From positions 62,001 through 126,000 of the forward strand of contig JAVYIG010000605.1 of NCBI GenBank assembly GCA_035222895.1: DNA of 64,000 bases, given 5' to 3'. Source of the stretch: Strongylocentrotus droebachiensis (lineage: Eukaryota > Echinodermata > Echinoidea > Camarodonta > Strongylocentrotidae). Both the position numbers and the translations under genes were made by a program. Below, in pieces: positions 14,101 to 26,397 of the stretch (the stretch's first letter is position 1; every line of letters starts with the position of its first letter). The notes beneath the pieces are model-generated. The model ran no database searches. It saw only the letters and a program-made list of their open reading frames with translations, and was not told the DNA's origin.

Positions 14101-15076
14101 TTGTGACTGACTGGACTTCCCACCACTCCAATCTGGAGGTTTGCACCAAGTAATCCTGGAGCTATATTTCTCCACTGCACTGTTACAAGAAAAGAGAAAG
14201 CTGCATCCATATTTATGCCCACCCTGCTGAGCTGGGATCACTGTCTCCCTGCCACTCATGGGTTGTTTACTCTCTGTTTTGTTTAAAGGCTCAAATAGTC
14301 AACAATGTTTTAGCTCATCTCAAAGGAAAGCTCAGTCTTCACACTTAGCTTCCAAACCTCACAGTGAGGTGAAGACTCAACAACTAATCGGTATTTCCTG
14401 AAGTTTATAGAAGTATGGTGAAGAAATGAAGAAAGCGATACTACTGACCTGTAAATAAGACATTGACTTGTTACAAGTACAACCAAGATATTGTTGATCT
14501 AGAGCACCTGGCCTGGACACTCCGGCCATCTCATGTTTTCTTGTTTGAGAAAACTCCCTTCAGTAAACTTGATTATGAAAGCTTTTAATCTGTTTTGTAC
14601 CTACTTAGTCCTAGTGCTGTTGTAGGCTTCTCAGATTGCATAAATTACAGTAACAAACTTTCTCCATCTATCAGGGCCTATCAATGTGTCAACTATTATC
14701 TCTTTCTCAGTTAGAGCTGCAATGTGTTAATGAATGATAACCTGACTGTAATGATTTGAAGACAAAGGGAGATTTCCCGGTTATTAACCACATGGAACGT
14801 AACTGTGCATGTATCACACCATCTATACTCTGAGTGGAACATGCATAGCTGGTGGCCAGGAATAGAAATTAGGTACAGCGTCACTGTCTCCGTCCTTCCT
14901 CAGTAACTTGAGCCTGCATTCAATAAGAGAGAGCTAGCTCTGGCCTGCCACTGCATCTAGAGACCTGTAGTAGTTCAAACATGAGCATGACATTGAAATC
15001 AGTCAGTCAGTTGAAGGATGAAATGATGGATTTAAGTTTGTAGCAGGTGGATTGTTAGACGATGGAAGGTTTTCAG

Positions 15077-15223
15077 GGTTGGTTAGGGTTGTTGGTGTAC
15101 CTATGCAAAGATGTAGCATCTACTTTACTTGTTGTATCCTGCCTTGGAGCGGTAATCCTCAAGATCTTGGACCCTTTACTCAGTCATCTAGAAAACCTCT
15201 GGCATCTATTACAGCATTTCCAG
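15077..15223 (+). CDS. Exon 2 of the host protein, transmembrane-like
   Basis: Acceptor TTTTCAG|GGTTGG and donor CAG|GTAAGG bracket 147 nt, exactly 49 codons, phase 0 at both ends. The encoded residues 42-90 begin GWLGLLVYLC and contain a strongly hydrophobic stretch, VASTLLVVSCLGAVILKIL (about residues 54-72). A helical, Leu-rich tail (SHLENLWHLLQHFQ) follows and looks coiled-coil-like. I read this as one membrane segment or a short membrane hairpin with a helix leading into the soluble region coded by exon 3. Two overlapping frames are open here, but only this one has phase-matching splice sites and protein-like composition. Family unknown. The boundaries are seen; the function is not known. 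Confidence 0.7.
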
Positions 15224-16715
15224 GTAAGGAAGAGAGATGTATTAATAGTAACAGAACATGGACAAAAGTCAACTTCTCTCATTGTAAGAAGTTAGCTTCA
15301 ATCCTTTAGTGAATATGAAACTTTCTCCATGATTTTAAAAACCTAATGTTCTTCTATCCAAATTAATCTTAGCAGATTTCATAGCCGCATTATATTTTTA
15401 ATTCTTGATCCATCAGTCATGAAATGATGTTGATTGATAATTTTCAAAATGTAAATTAGATAGAAATCACTGATTAAAATTACAATGTGTGTGATTTATT
15501 TGAAAATGCACCTCTATTCTGATTGCAATTAAAGCTTTGTAGGCAATTTTTTTTTGTAGAATGTGATAATGATTTATGATCAACCAAAAGGTAATCTAGT
15601 CACATCCATTTGCAGGAAGTTTTTGATATTCCCATAGATGTATGAAAATTGTGAACTTTATTATTTCAAATGATGCACGTATGAAACACTTAAACATTAA
15701 TGATTAATCTTAATCTGTTTTGTTGAATGATAATGATAAGGATTTGATATTGAGCACATCCTAAATTGGGTGTTTTCTGATGAGATGTCATTATTACAGA
15801 TTTTTTACGACTAATTAGATGTGAGATGTTGTGAGAAAGTATGATTATTTTGCCATTAAATCATAAAGTGTGTCCTCCTATAATATATTGTAAATGAGAG
15901 CCCTAGACAATAGCCATTAGGTTGATGAGATATTGGAGATAAGAGAAAAACAACTTAATCTGTTTTTATGGGACAAACAAATCAAAATATGTATTTCCTG
16001 CCTTAACTATTGATACATGAAATATGAGAACTAATATTTCATTTTGTTTAACCACAGCAATTGACTTGCTTTACAGCATGGAACAATGATTCCATTTAAA
16101 GATTTCATGTTATAAAGACATCTCTTATCACCATTTCACATCTAATCGTTTCAATCAGGAGTGATTTAATACTTGTATTCTTATGAGATAAACAGACTGG
16201 TTTTTATGCTCTTCCAGTGGAGCTATTTCTGGTATTTTGTTTGAGCTGTTGATCGAAGCAACCAGGTTTCTCATAGGATATTAATTGAGTGGATTGCAGC
16301 ATGGGTGTACTAGGGAGAGATTGGTGAAATCCCTCATCCTCCCTGATAGATTAAAAAATGATGTTGATTAATTTAACAGGCTTAGCAAACATGCAGTCTT
16401 AGGAAGCAGACTGGCTCTTCATTACATGTTGAACTTGGTCTGGTATATTGGTATACAGACAGTGTGATGATTGCTGCTTCATTTATTTTCAAACTGTATC
16501 TAACTTGAATACCAACATTGCTAATATGGTACAAGCTAAAAGTTTAAATATTATATGTTTACAAGTTTATGACTTTTTTTTAAACACCATATTTTGTTGG
16601 TTAATTTGACATTTAATAGAGGAAATGATATATTTGCTATTTTCCTGATAATTCATGCAAGTATTATTGAACGCAATCATTGTTCAGAAAAATGGGTAGT
16701 AGCATAATTTGTGAA

Positions 16716-16760
16716 CAGAGAGAGAGAGAGAGAGAGAGTGCCGGAGAGAGAGAGAGAAAG
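16716..16760 (+). repeat. (GA)n microsatellite
   Basis: Interrupted AG repeat with a TGCCGG break near 16739. Confidence 0.9.
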
Positions 16761-17757
16761 ATTTACAATGCACATCTGAATGTAAAAAGTTCTCCAAATT
16801 TTATTAGGTTTTAGTTAATTGGTGAAATGAAGTGATGTAACGTACGTTGTACTGTGACAAAAATAAGAGAGATATAATATAAGTACTCTGCTGGTAATGA
16901 TGCAATTTTGCTCAAATTAATTTACATGTATAAACAAAAAGAAGGGTTAATTGCAAGGTTTATTTGTGAAAACACTTTTAGAATATCTTTTTTATACATA
17001 GAGTGGACACCCTGCCTTCTGGCTCTTTTCAGATGAAAACAAAAAAATATTGCACTTAGTTAAAAAGCATTTGTCATGTACAAAAGTTTGTTTTGTATCA
17101 GTTATATATGAGCTACTAGGCTATTCACATGACTGATCAATCAGGAGGGAGTGGTTCTCAATTCAATTTTTCTGTTTTAATTGTTTTGTTTAGTGGATGA
17201 TTTTTAGATGACAGTTGTTTCACATTCATGACCAATAATCATTTAAGTACTCTCAGTAATGATTCTTCTATCAACCCTAGAATGTTAATGCCACATTCAT
17301 GTGTCATTCGACAAGACAGGCAGTCTGTAAACTTCTCATGTTCCTCACCAACTTATCATAACTTCCTGAGTATGAGCTTCATGTAATAGCCAATTATCTG
17401 GGCTGTACGACCTCCCAGGAATGATCAATTAGATCATTATAATCACTTGTAAGTTAACATTTGAACATTCAGGATAATTCTCCACTTCTGGCATTTGGGT
17501 GTGAGGAAATTGTAATCACTTATTAGTCCCTGTACTTTGCTCAAGTAAGAAATGTCGATGTACATGTACATGTATCTAGAGTTCGAAGGAAAGACAATTT
17601 GGGTGTAACATCAATTTAGCATTAGACATAGTAATGTTTAATCCTTATGTGAACATGTGGCTAAAGAACTCAAGTACATTAATGAGAATCTTGTATGAGT
17701 TCATGTGACACGTCAAGATAGGCTGTCTAGGACAGGATTGGAGACAGAAGTAGCATG

Positions 17758-17781
17758 GAAAGAGGGAGAGAGAGAGAAGGG

Positions 17782-17816
<35 letters not shown>

Positions 17817-17840
17817 AGATGGAGAGGAGAGAAAGAGAGC
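17758..17840 (+). repeat. (GA)n microsatellite, imperfect
   Basis: AG-rich tract with GGG and TGG interruptions. The frame that reads Ser/Leu-rich on the minus strand is an artefact of this repeat. Confidence 0.9.
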
Positions 17841-17937
17841 AATGAATATGTCTAATACTAATATCTTTTTTACCATGTATGATGTAGTGTAAGCATAATT
17901 GTATCTAAGTATAGTTTATATGTAGCTCATTCATTGT

Positions 17938-17995
17938 AAGCGCCTTGAGCACCCTCTGGGTGGATATGTTGCACATTATAAATGTCTTTATTGCT
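17938..17995 (+). mobile_element. SINE-like 3' tail fragment
   Basis: It has GCGCCTTGAGC...ACATTATAAATGTC, like the tail at 10910-10983 but without a long (ATT)n end. The 5' part is not recognisable. Confidence 0.4.
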
Positions 17996-18126
17996 GGTTC
18001 GATGTATTTAAAAATGAAGATTAGCAACATATTAGATGAAATGCTGAATAAAGACTTGGATGTTAACTCATATACTTTAACACAGTCAGTGATAACATCA
18101 TTCTTGCTCTGAACGGATGGAATGTA

Positions 18127-18572
18127 CAGCCTTTTCACACACAGCTAAAATTCTATAAACATGATTAGTTTAAATTAAAGGGCTTTAAACTAATCAGCTG
18201 TACATACGACATCATTCACACACAGAAATTTTGGTGCGATCGTTAATCGTTTCGTGATTAACTACTGCTCTTAAAATGCGCAGTATATAGTGCCATTGCG
18301 CATTGAAGGTCATGTCATATCAAACAAAGCGCAGGCTCCATCCAGTTTAAACACGTTTAAACCGTTCACACACAAAATATCAAGCTCTCGATCTAGATAC
18401 GAACTTCGTATCTGCAGCCTGCTTTGAGGGGCGTATGAATCGCGACTTTGTATCTATCCGAACATGGTATAAACGATGTTCACACAGGGAATTCTTTTTT
18501 AAAAGTTGTTTAAAACTGTTTAAACTAATCATCTCTAGATATGATGAATTTTAGCTGTGTGTGAAAAGGCTG
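18127..18572. mobile_element. Non-autonomous DNA transposon with perfect 26-bp terminal inverted repeats
   Basis: The left end starts CAGCCTTTTCACACACAGCT and the right end (18547-18572) is its exact reverse complement over 26 bp. Inside, further nested inverted motifs (GTTTAAACTAATCA and its complement) lie close to both ends. There is no ORF. No convincing target duplication is seen in the flanks. Confidence 0.75.
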
Positions 18573-19567
18573 GTAGTGACCACAGTCCAGGCTTCAGGAA
18601 AATGATTCATGTACAGTTTAAGAATGGTGACTGTTAATTATCTTTTAAGTAATTCCGGAAATAAGATGATAATGCAAATGGGCTAATCAAGTAAGACTAT
18701 GTTCAGTGAAGTGACTATCTAAATTCTTTGAATTAGAGTCTTGTTATGATTACAGCAGTCCCATTCATAGGAAATGATGTTAGGTACCTCTAGTCCAGGT
18801 ACATGCTTGACACACACACACACATCCTACTGATAATCATGTTATTTCAGGCTGTAGGAGACCGGGATGTAAGATAACCCAATATCTGATCACGTTGCTG
18901 AAAGGCGATTTAGAACCCAGGTACCATGAGCATCGATAGCTCTGACAGCCAGGCCAGGTCAGATGGAAAATTGAAAGAGAAAGTTATTTTTTCCTTCATG
19001 AGATTATTAATCTCATATCAGTCATTAATAGAACATCTGCCTTACTCTGAAAATGGAGATGTTTTTATTTGTTTCCATTAAAATGCATAACTCACTCAGG
19101 CCTGCATTTGATTTATTTTGGTTCACTTTGATTCCCTTTCTATCATGCAGTTTATCCCACTCTTGTAAAAAGGTCATATTTGTAATGGAATTAGTGGAAA
19201 GTAATTTGGTTTGTTTTTGTGTGTATTTGTCTTTAGGAGAATGCAGCGGATATTTGATTTTGACTTCTCTTTCTGTTGTATAAATAGTAAATGTAGACAG
19301 TGGGGATTTAAAGGCAATTTGAATTTCAAGTTTCAGTTTTGGCATGGTAATTGGTTTGATTTCAAGGAGTTTCTTTCAATTAAGAGGATTATTGAATTGA
19401 ATTGAGGATTACCCCATAAGGAGGTTTTGTGTTGGTGTTCTCTAGCTCAAGCCAAGTAAACTGGGCCGTTTTATCTTATACCTTGTGTATAGTCTTTCTC
19501 AATACCTATCTAGTCTATTCCATTACAATAACAAAATCTTGGGTTCGTATCCTATTAATTCGGTTAA

Positions 19568-20103
19568 AGGGAAAGTCCACCCCAGGATTTTTTTTTAGCT
19601 GACGATATAGACCTAATAATACCATGAAGAATGATACAAGTCTCATTAAAATCCATGATCACATAACGAAGATATATCGACTTTTTTATCGAAAATCAGC
19701 CGCCCCCCAAATGCAAATGCGTTACATGGGCATGAAACGATCGCCAAAAAATAACCGATAGTATCGAAATTGTGACGTATGTTGCGAGCTGCCTTCTTAT
19801 TTCGCAGACATTCACTTTCGCTCGCGGTACACTGTTATCGCACTGACACGACGAATCATGGTCTTTGCCAAATAAGAAGGCAGCTCGCAACATACGTCAC
19901 AATTTCGATACTATCGGTTATTTTTTGGCGATCGTTTCATGCCCATGTAACGCATTTGCATTTGGGGGGCGGCTGATTTTCGATAAAAAAGTCGATATAT
20001 CTTCGTTATGTGATCATGGATTTTAATGAGACTTGTATCATTCTTCATGGTATTATTAGGTCTATATCGTCAGCTAAAAAAAATCCTGGGGTGGACTATC
20101 CCT
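19568..20103. mobile_element. Foldback element with 235-bp near-identical arms and TTAA target site
   Basis: TTAA flanks both ends (19564-19567 and 20104-20107). The left arm (19568-19802) and right arm (19869-20103) are reverse complements with very few differences, separated by a 66-bp loop. The termini are AGGGAAAGTCCACCCC and its near complement. Both strands give the same short ORF because of the palindrome, so no protein is implied. High arm identity suggests a recent insertion or arm homogenisation. The class is inferred as TTAA-targeting (Kolobok- or piggyBac-like). Confidence 0.85.
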
Positions 20104-21026
20104 TTAAACCCAGCCCGGGAGTTCAGATCATGGTTTACAAAGGAAAACTAGTATAACCAGTTAACCACAGATTTACTTTCAATGTGGGATTTAATTTTAG
20201 TGTGTAAAATAGGAGCCTAAGGGTCCAATAATCACACCCCAACAAACCTTCATGGTGAGTTATATTTTCTCTTTAATTTCCAACCAGTGATCAGAAATAT
20301 CTTTTTATATTTATCACCATTTATCTGGTTTGTAGAAAAACTACACACTCATATATACTTATCGTATATTGTAGTATTGAAGTGAAGATATTAATTCTTA
20401 TTCTTCCACATCTAACAAAGATGAGCATTTTGATGTCTACATTCAATCTCTCCTTTTAGGTAGTCAATCATGTCATCTATGTTCGCATAGTAGATAGTAG
20501 TACATTCTTTTTAATGATTCTTAGCATAAACAAGATAGTAAATATCATCTTACTAGCATACACTGCCGTAGATGGAATGTTATGGGTACATTATTAATCC
20601 ATGTTGGCGTGTTCTATGTTGATGTGCTCAACATCATATTGGGCAAGAGATGCGCTGGTGGATGACATACAGTATGAGGTATTGAAAGTAGTATGCTGTT
20701 GTATGATTTCCAACTATCTAAGGACCTAGCCACTTGGACATGTAATCATGAGCACGAAATGAAAATTCCATCCCTGCCCAAGAATGTATTTTTAGAAACA
20801 AGCAATCTGCTTTATTAGCTTCTAACGTTGGATGTAATAGCTGCAGTCTCTAATTGAATCAGTCATTTCTTAGTGAGATTTTGTTGTTGTTGAAAGCATC
20901 TCTTTAATAGTTATCTCCACCCCTCGTATGGTTAGTTGCAGAATTGTCAAAATTAATTTATTCTGAGGAGAATGTCGTCTATTAAATCCCGAGGACAAAC
21001 AAACATTTCAGAAGTGTTGAGCCTTC

Positions 21027-21207
21027 AATATATTCAGGAAAAAAATACACGGGGGCTCAGGGCGAATTAGCCCCCGAAAGTCATAAAAGAGCCCCCTAAA
21101 ATTTGCATAGAGTTCAATGCAAAACAAATTAAATAGTGTTATTTTCATGCAAGCAAGCTTGATAAGTAGCCCCCAAAATGATTTAAATATTTTTCCCCCT
21201 GAATACA
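21027..21207. mobile_element. Short dispersed element with GGGGGCT motifs, copy 1
   Basis: The ends read TATTCAGGAAAAAAATAC and ATTTTTCCCCCTGAATA, forming imperfect inverted repeats. The inside has several GGGGGCT/AGCCCCC motifs. An inverted relative is at 28279-28470. Confidence 0.6.
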
Positions 21208-21867
21208 TGGTCTTATAATGATAAGTATAAAAAAAACACCACATTATTTCACAGAGCCCCTCACAAGAAGTATTCTTTCTTCGAATACAATTTGTGTTAT
21301 CCTTGAAGAATTAGATTGAGGATATGATTAAAGTACACTGTATATTACCGTGCGTGCTATGAAATATTGATATGGCCCCCTGATAATAATTACAGAGTGG
21401 AGGCCTTTTATTTGTTCATTTGAGCAGTGTATGTGATCTCCATGTAGACATAACGAGTGCTAATTAGCTGTGCCACCAGGTAGCACATGCATGGCTTCCA
21501 CTGCTATACTGTCACTTAAAGTCATTCTCAATGACATAGGAATCTCTCATCACTCTCATCAATGTAGAACAGTTCAAAGGAATTACATTAACCTTTAATA
21601 TCATGTATTTTCTTATGGTTAAATATTCATGTTGAATGTTAATCAATGCCTTTCAAAGTGTATAACTTCTGCCTGTCTCATTCACTGTTCCACCTGCCTA
21701 AACTTAAAGAGAAGGTTGAGTCCTGGGAAGAGGTGAAAAAAAAAGTATGGAAGAACATCAGATAATAAATGTTCCCTGAAAAGCATATCTCTTCAAATGC
21801 CTTAATATTCTAAATATGGCATGTAACATCATACAAATCGGGACAGATTTTTATGCCACATGTTCGT

Positions 21868-22060
21868 GTAGTCCCATACATCTTTCTGTGTACAGTGCTT
21901 GTAACTTGACCAAGACTGGGCAAAATTTCTTTTCATTTTGATGATTCCAGAACCTTGCAGTACACACCAATATTTATATGCTAGTAGATGATCAACCTTT
22001 TCTTATCGATTCCACAACGTTTCTTTCACAATGCAATTGCATGACCAGAACTCAACTTTA
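21868..22060 (+). mobile_element. Truncated TTAA-flanked MITE, family C
   Basis: About 190 bp match positions 48910-49102 of the full copy (CATCTTTCTGTGTACA... CCAGAACCTTGCAGTAC...), ending at a TTAA. The left half is missing. Confidence 0.7.
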
Positions 22061-23070
22061 TCTTTAAGCAAAATTAGTAGGCTAGAAATAAGGTAACAAG
22101 CTAAAACTTCAAGGATATAACAAATCTTTCAAGTTTTGTAGTGGTGTAATTTCAATTTGTATTAATACTGATACTTTGAATGTTGAAAACATCCGTGAGT
22201 GAATGTCTGCTTTTACTTGTAGCAAAGAGAGTCTTAGATACATATTGATATGGTTTGGATAGGCAAATACATGTTCACACTGATTTCAGCATTGTTTTCG
22301 TAATCTTGCATGTATGGTATAAAGTCAAAGTTTGCAGAATACCAATTAATTACCAAGGAAAGAGGACTACATGGGCGTGATTCTAACCCCCCCCCCCCCC
22401 CCCTTTACCCCAGTCTTCTCTTCAGGAGAAGTGTGTTTCTCATGCTGTCATTGAAAATGTCTTTGAGTCTGGAGTGTTAGACTATCCACGTTGACTACAA
22501 CTTTATAAGTCACTGTTTTCACTGAAAAAAGAGTATGATGATGAGAAGATTGTCTACGTACTTCAGACTTGCTGAATCAAATACCTTTAGGAGTTGGGAC
22601 AGCTAGAGGTGTGTGGTAACCAGACTATTCCATTAATTGATTGATTGATAGATAGTATCATACCTTGCATTCCTCAGTGCATGCTTCACATAGGTGTGAT
22701 GAGCATCGGTGATTGATGGGGGAGGGGGGAGGGGGGATGCCTTGAGCTGAGTGAAGGGTCAATAATAAATCTTTGTTTTAGTTGGACAAGGAAGTTGAAT
22801 AAACAAATACAGGAGATGACATGAATGATTGCAAGAATAATCAGGCTATTTTGTTTGCTTTACATCAGATTTATCGTAGGAGAGGAAATAAGGATTGCTA
22901 GATGGCAGTATGATAAAACACGCCATGAAGTTTGAATACTGGTAGCAATCTTTCCATTATGTTTGTGAAACTGCACAAATGGATTTAGTTGATTGCAATA
23001 ACTTTCAGAAGATCAGAGGTGTAGGGACCTTTTCATCGCATCATCACTGGTTTCGGGAACCAACATCCGT

Positions 23071-23350
23071 AATGATAATGATAATCTGGATTTATAAAAC
23101 GCTTAATACGGAATACCGTCTCTAAGCACTTTACAGATATCATTAGCCTGGTCATCTGATTGATTCACGCACAGTGTGCACCATCTCCACTCTCTGGGAG
23201 GACTCCTACCATATGATCAGCCTGAGGGCATAGGCAATTACTAACCATGCCTTCATCATCCACATCCTAAAGGACATGAGTGCTGTGTCGGGATCGAACC
23301 GCTAACTTTGAATTTCAATTCAAGTACGTTTACCACTCGACTACGACACG
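23071..23350 (-). mobile_element. tRNA-derived SINE
   Basis: Read on the minus strand, it begins at about 23350 with a tRNA-like head. The head has an A box (TAGTCGAGTGG), a B box (GGTTCGATCC), and acceptor-like ends GTGTCG and CGACAC that can pair. A body of about 200 bp follows, then the tail CTTTATAAATCCA-type sequence ending in ATTATCATTATCATT. The Pol III boxes and the repeated tail are the evidence. It is not a functional tRNA gene, because the tRNA-like part is joined directly to a SINE body and tail. Confidence 0.7.
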
Positions 23351-23805
23351 ATACATAAATAGGCATAAAGTACTGGAGATCATGTTGGTTCACAAAACCA
23401 GCAACGAAATATAATTTTTGTATTTATTTACACTTGTTTGTTTTACATCCTTGTGTGAATGAAATAGAATACTGCACGAACCAGAACTGTAGAGTGATTC
23501 CAGTATAAATAAATATACTCCATACCGCCCGCCCTGGATTCATTGGTTTATGTGTATTGCACGGAGTCATATACTTGGTATATTGATATTAGATAGAGTG
23601 AAGCATGCACATCTCCATGAATTATGTATAGAGGCTGGGCCTGCATCGATGCCATCTCGTTCTTATTGATGATAGATTGGGTTAGGGAGTTTCTTGTAAA
23701 CAGAGCTCAATATAGAACAAGTACTTTAAGGCCTTAGCCTCGGAGAGATGTGGTATAGACTATAGACTGATTGCTTCATGTACCCATGTGTTCTCTGTAG
23801 AGAAG

Positions 23806-24118
23806 TTAAAGGGGAAGTCCACCCTGATAATTAGCTGGTATTATTAAAAGCAGAAAATCATGAGAATCATGAGTGAAATTTTGAGAAATACCCAATCAAA
23901 AATAAGAAATTTATGATCTTTTAAAAGTTATCATAAGTGAAACTCGAATTGGCAACACTGTGACGTATCTTGCAAAGTCCTCTCCAATTTGCTTTGTACA
24001 CAATTTGACAAATTTTCATTTTCTTAGTTATTGATGACAAAATAGATTTGTTTCATACATGAGTTATATAAAACATATTTGCACAATTTTTATTTAGGGT
24101 GCATGTTTGATTGGAAAT
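23806..24118. mobile_element. Truncated TTAA element between two copies of a host segment
   Basis: TTAA then AGGGGAAGTCCACCC marks the left end, related to the foldback at 19568. No inverted right end is present. The sequence just before it (about 23742-23800) reappears just after it (about 24119-24166): GAGAGATGTGGTATAGACT...GATTGCTTCATGTA...TGTGTTCTCT. The insert is therefore flanked by a direct repeat of about 50 bp. Confidence 0.55.
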
Positions 24119-24192
24119 AGGAGAGATGTGGTATAGACTGATTGCTTCATGTAGGATGTGTTCTCTCATTTTCACTATCAATATCACATAGA

Positions 24193-24646
24193 CAGAGATG
24201 CCAACCATTCCGTTTTTCCCAGAATTGCTCAGTTTTTTCCTCCAAATTACGGAAGTACTTTTTTTCTTCATAAAATATGTTTTTTTAATTATTTTGTATT
24301 ATTAATATTATTATTTTTTTTTTTTCATATACCAGTACTGCACGTCAAACAACTGCCCTAAAATATTATTTTGATCACATATTTTATAGAAAACTATCGT
24401 TAAAACATACTTCAAGAGAAAAATATTCTTTAAAAAAATGAAACGCCGATATTAACACGAAAATAACAACAAATACTTGTAAATAAACTATAGGTTCTAA
24501 TATGGAGGAAAAAAACAAGCATGAGGAACGGACATTTTTGCATTGGTTGTAAGTTTTGTTCTAATTAATTCCTTTTTTTTGCTTGAAATTCTTTTTTTTT
24601 TGCCATCATGGTTCCTTTTTTTGGTCGTACAAGGTTGGCAGCTCTG
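24193..24646. mobile_element. Non-autonomous DNA transposon, 454 bp, 6-bp target duplication
   Basis: The ends are CAGAGATGCCAACC and GGTTGGCAGCTCTG (13 of 14 complementary), flanked by direct CATAGA at 24187-24192 and 24647-24652. The ends match those of 9413-9838 in pattern, so the two belong to one family. The interior is T-rich and non-coding. Confidence 0.8.
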
Positions 24647-25096
24647 CATAGATTGTTGGTGTTAATGTTATGAGGAGGGTATAGATCAGCCTCTGTTGTA
24701 AGATTTATGAATAGCATAGTTGACCTGTCTTTGACCTCTAGCAGTAGACTTCTGGTTATCCTATTTATACCACATGATAGAATACACAAATGGATCTATG
24801 GCATTTAGATAACCCATACAGATGTACCTATCAAATGTACATTTTCCTTGTTTTTCACAGCTCATAATTGTATTTGTATGCAATATTGTGAAGTCTGTGA
24901 TAATCCTAAAGCGTTCATGTACACTGGCGCTGTATCAAATGATCCCCATACACATTCCCCTATCATGCTCCATTAGGTTTGTATAATGTGAGGCAATCAT
25001 AATGGTATTTACTGCTGCATGGCTTGGTGTCATTATGTGTCTATTATCCTCCATACAGATATAGTACTGGTATATCACCATTGGATGTGTACTTAA

Positions 25097-25340
25097 AGGT
25101 AATACAAAGTTTTTGTATGGGTTCATGAATTCGGTTTAAATGAACATATTGGAAGCAAATGCGATCCTACAATATTCAGTGATCGTTGTCACGGTTAAAA
25201 TCAAGTCTATAGTGATGAAATTGTAAATAATAAAGTCTTCATGTTGTATAGCTCCTTCTCAAGGTCAAGATATTAAATAGCTTTAAAACAATGTATCTTG
25301 ACTAAAATCAACCAATTTGCTATTCCCGAATGGTTCTTCT
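25097..25340 (-). mobile_element. Truncated TTAA-flanked MITE, family A (inverted copy)
   Basis: TTAA at 25093-25096 is followed by AGGTAATACAAAGTTTTTG. The next ~240 bp are the reverse complement of the right half of the full element at 40519-41020. The rest is missing. Confidence 0.75.
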
Positions 25341-25435
25341 CTCTGTGTTGATGTTTGCTAAGTTAAATTCATAAAATTGTGGCCTCTCATGGATTACATT
25401 GGATAATACATAATTATGCATGATTCCTCACTTAA

Positions 25436-25965
25436 AGGTACTATGTCCCTTTTGCAGCCAACCTCAAATTCTGTAGAACTTTGCAGGAATTATGAATATG
25501 TCATGTATGTCCTATCTTTGAAATTTAAACGTTAGCAGTGTCCTCATATTCAAATTATGCAAGGAAACCCGTTTACTTGCTAGACTTCACTGTCAGACAC
25601 TATTGAGTGACTGACTGGCTTTTTCTTCTTTGGTAATAACATACATGAAAAGAGTTGTAAAGGGTACATGAGCATTTTTCTACATCAATAACCCACTTCT
25701 TGTGATGACCAAGATTAAACTGATTGAATCTTTGCGCAGCATAAAACGTATGACCATTCGGTACAATTGTCTGAAAATCAAGACTATTACTTTTGGGCTC
25801 TATAGCCCTAAAGTCGATTTGACAACTAATAGTCGTTATTTTCCCACTTGAAGACATTTTCAAGCCCCACCTTTTTTAGGGAAGTTCTAAATTAGTATTA
25901 TCTTTCAAATGCAGTTGGAATTTAACTTTTTCATTTTTTTGGCCTGCAAATGGGACATAGTACCT
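25436..25965. mobile_element. Full-length TTAA-flanked MITE, family B (530 bp)
   Basis: TTAA lies on both sides (25432-25435, 25966-25969). The termini AGGTACTATGTCCC...TTTGCAG and CTGCAAATGGGACATAGTAC are complementary at 21 of 22 positions. No transposase. A fragment of the same family is at 51611-51720. Confidence 0.85.
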
Positions 25966-26325
25966 TTAAACCATGCCTCTATGTTTGACTCCTAGTGAGC
26001 TATACCTGAATTCCAACTAATGTGATGAGATGGTCTATGGGGGAAATGAGATTAATACTTACGAAGCTTTCCTCAGAAATTTGTTTTTGATGAAGCTTGA
26101 ATATTCAGAATCTCCCGAGTCCCAAGTGTGTTAAGCCAGGAAGAAATAAAATGGCTTCAAGTATGGATGTACATGGGAGGGATTTATTGATATGGGTCAT
26201 TTGCGTTTCCTCTCCTAAAGGTCACTACCAGGTCATCCAAGGTTCAATATTCTCCCTCCCTTATTGCTTCAGTTCTTTTAATATTTCTCATTTTGTTTGC
26301 CCCCTCTCTCACTTCATATTATCTG

Positions 26326-26397
26326 TTGAGAGCCAGAAGGCCATACATCTCTAGATTGAAGGATAGGAGTCCAGCCACTTTGGGTTCTCTGCAGATG
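26326..26397. repeat. Small hairpin repeat (GAGAGCCAGAAGG family)
   Basis: It starts CTGTTGAGAGCCAGAAGG and ends GGGTTCTCTGCAGATG, about 70 bp apart and partly complementary. Related copies are at 30563-30632, 41352-41392 and 51748-51811, a half copy is at 26803-26820, and the family is embedded in every unit of the array at 28485-29803. Confidence 0.5.

Larger units (their letters stand above)
1192..15076 (+). other. Intron 1 of the host gene (13.9 kb)
   Basis: It runs from GTAAGT at 1192 to TTTTCAG at 15076. I see no supported exon inside. It holds a G run (3510-3529), a C run (4559-4577), a possible TTAA-flanked element starting at 7403 with AGGGGAATCC, the 426-bp element at 9413-9838, a (GA)n tract at 10214-10295, a SINE-like tail at 10910-10983 and a short family C fragment near 11068-11114. 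The remaining stretches (about 1.2-3.5, 4.6-7.4, 8-9.4 and 11.2-15.0 kb) are AT-rich with only short chance ORFs. Confidence 0.55.

Noticed and set aside
19696-19976. Identical 65-codon ORFs on both strands
   Set aside because: They arise because the foldback arms are reverse complements; not a protein.
23280-23350. A genuine tRNA gene on the minus strand
   Set aside because: The tRNA-like head is continuous with a ~200-bp body and a SINE-type tail, and the arms are imperfect.
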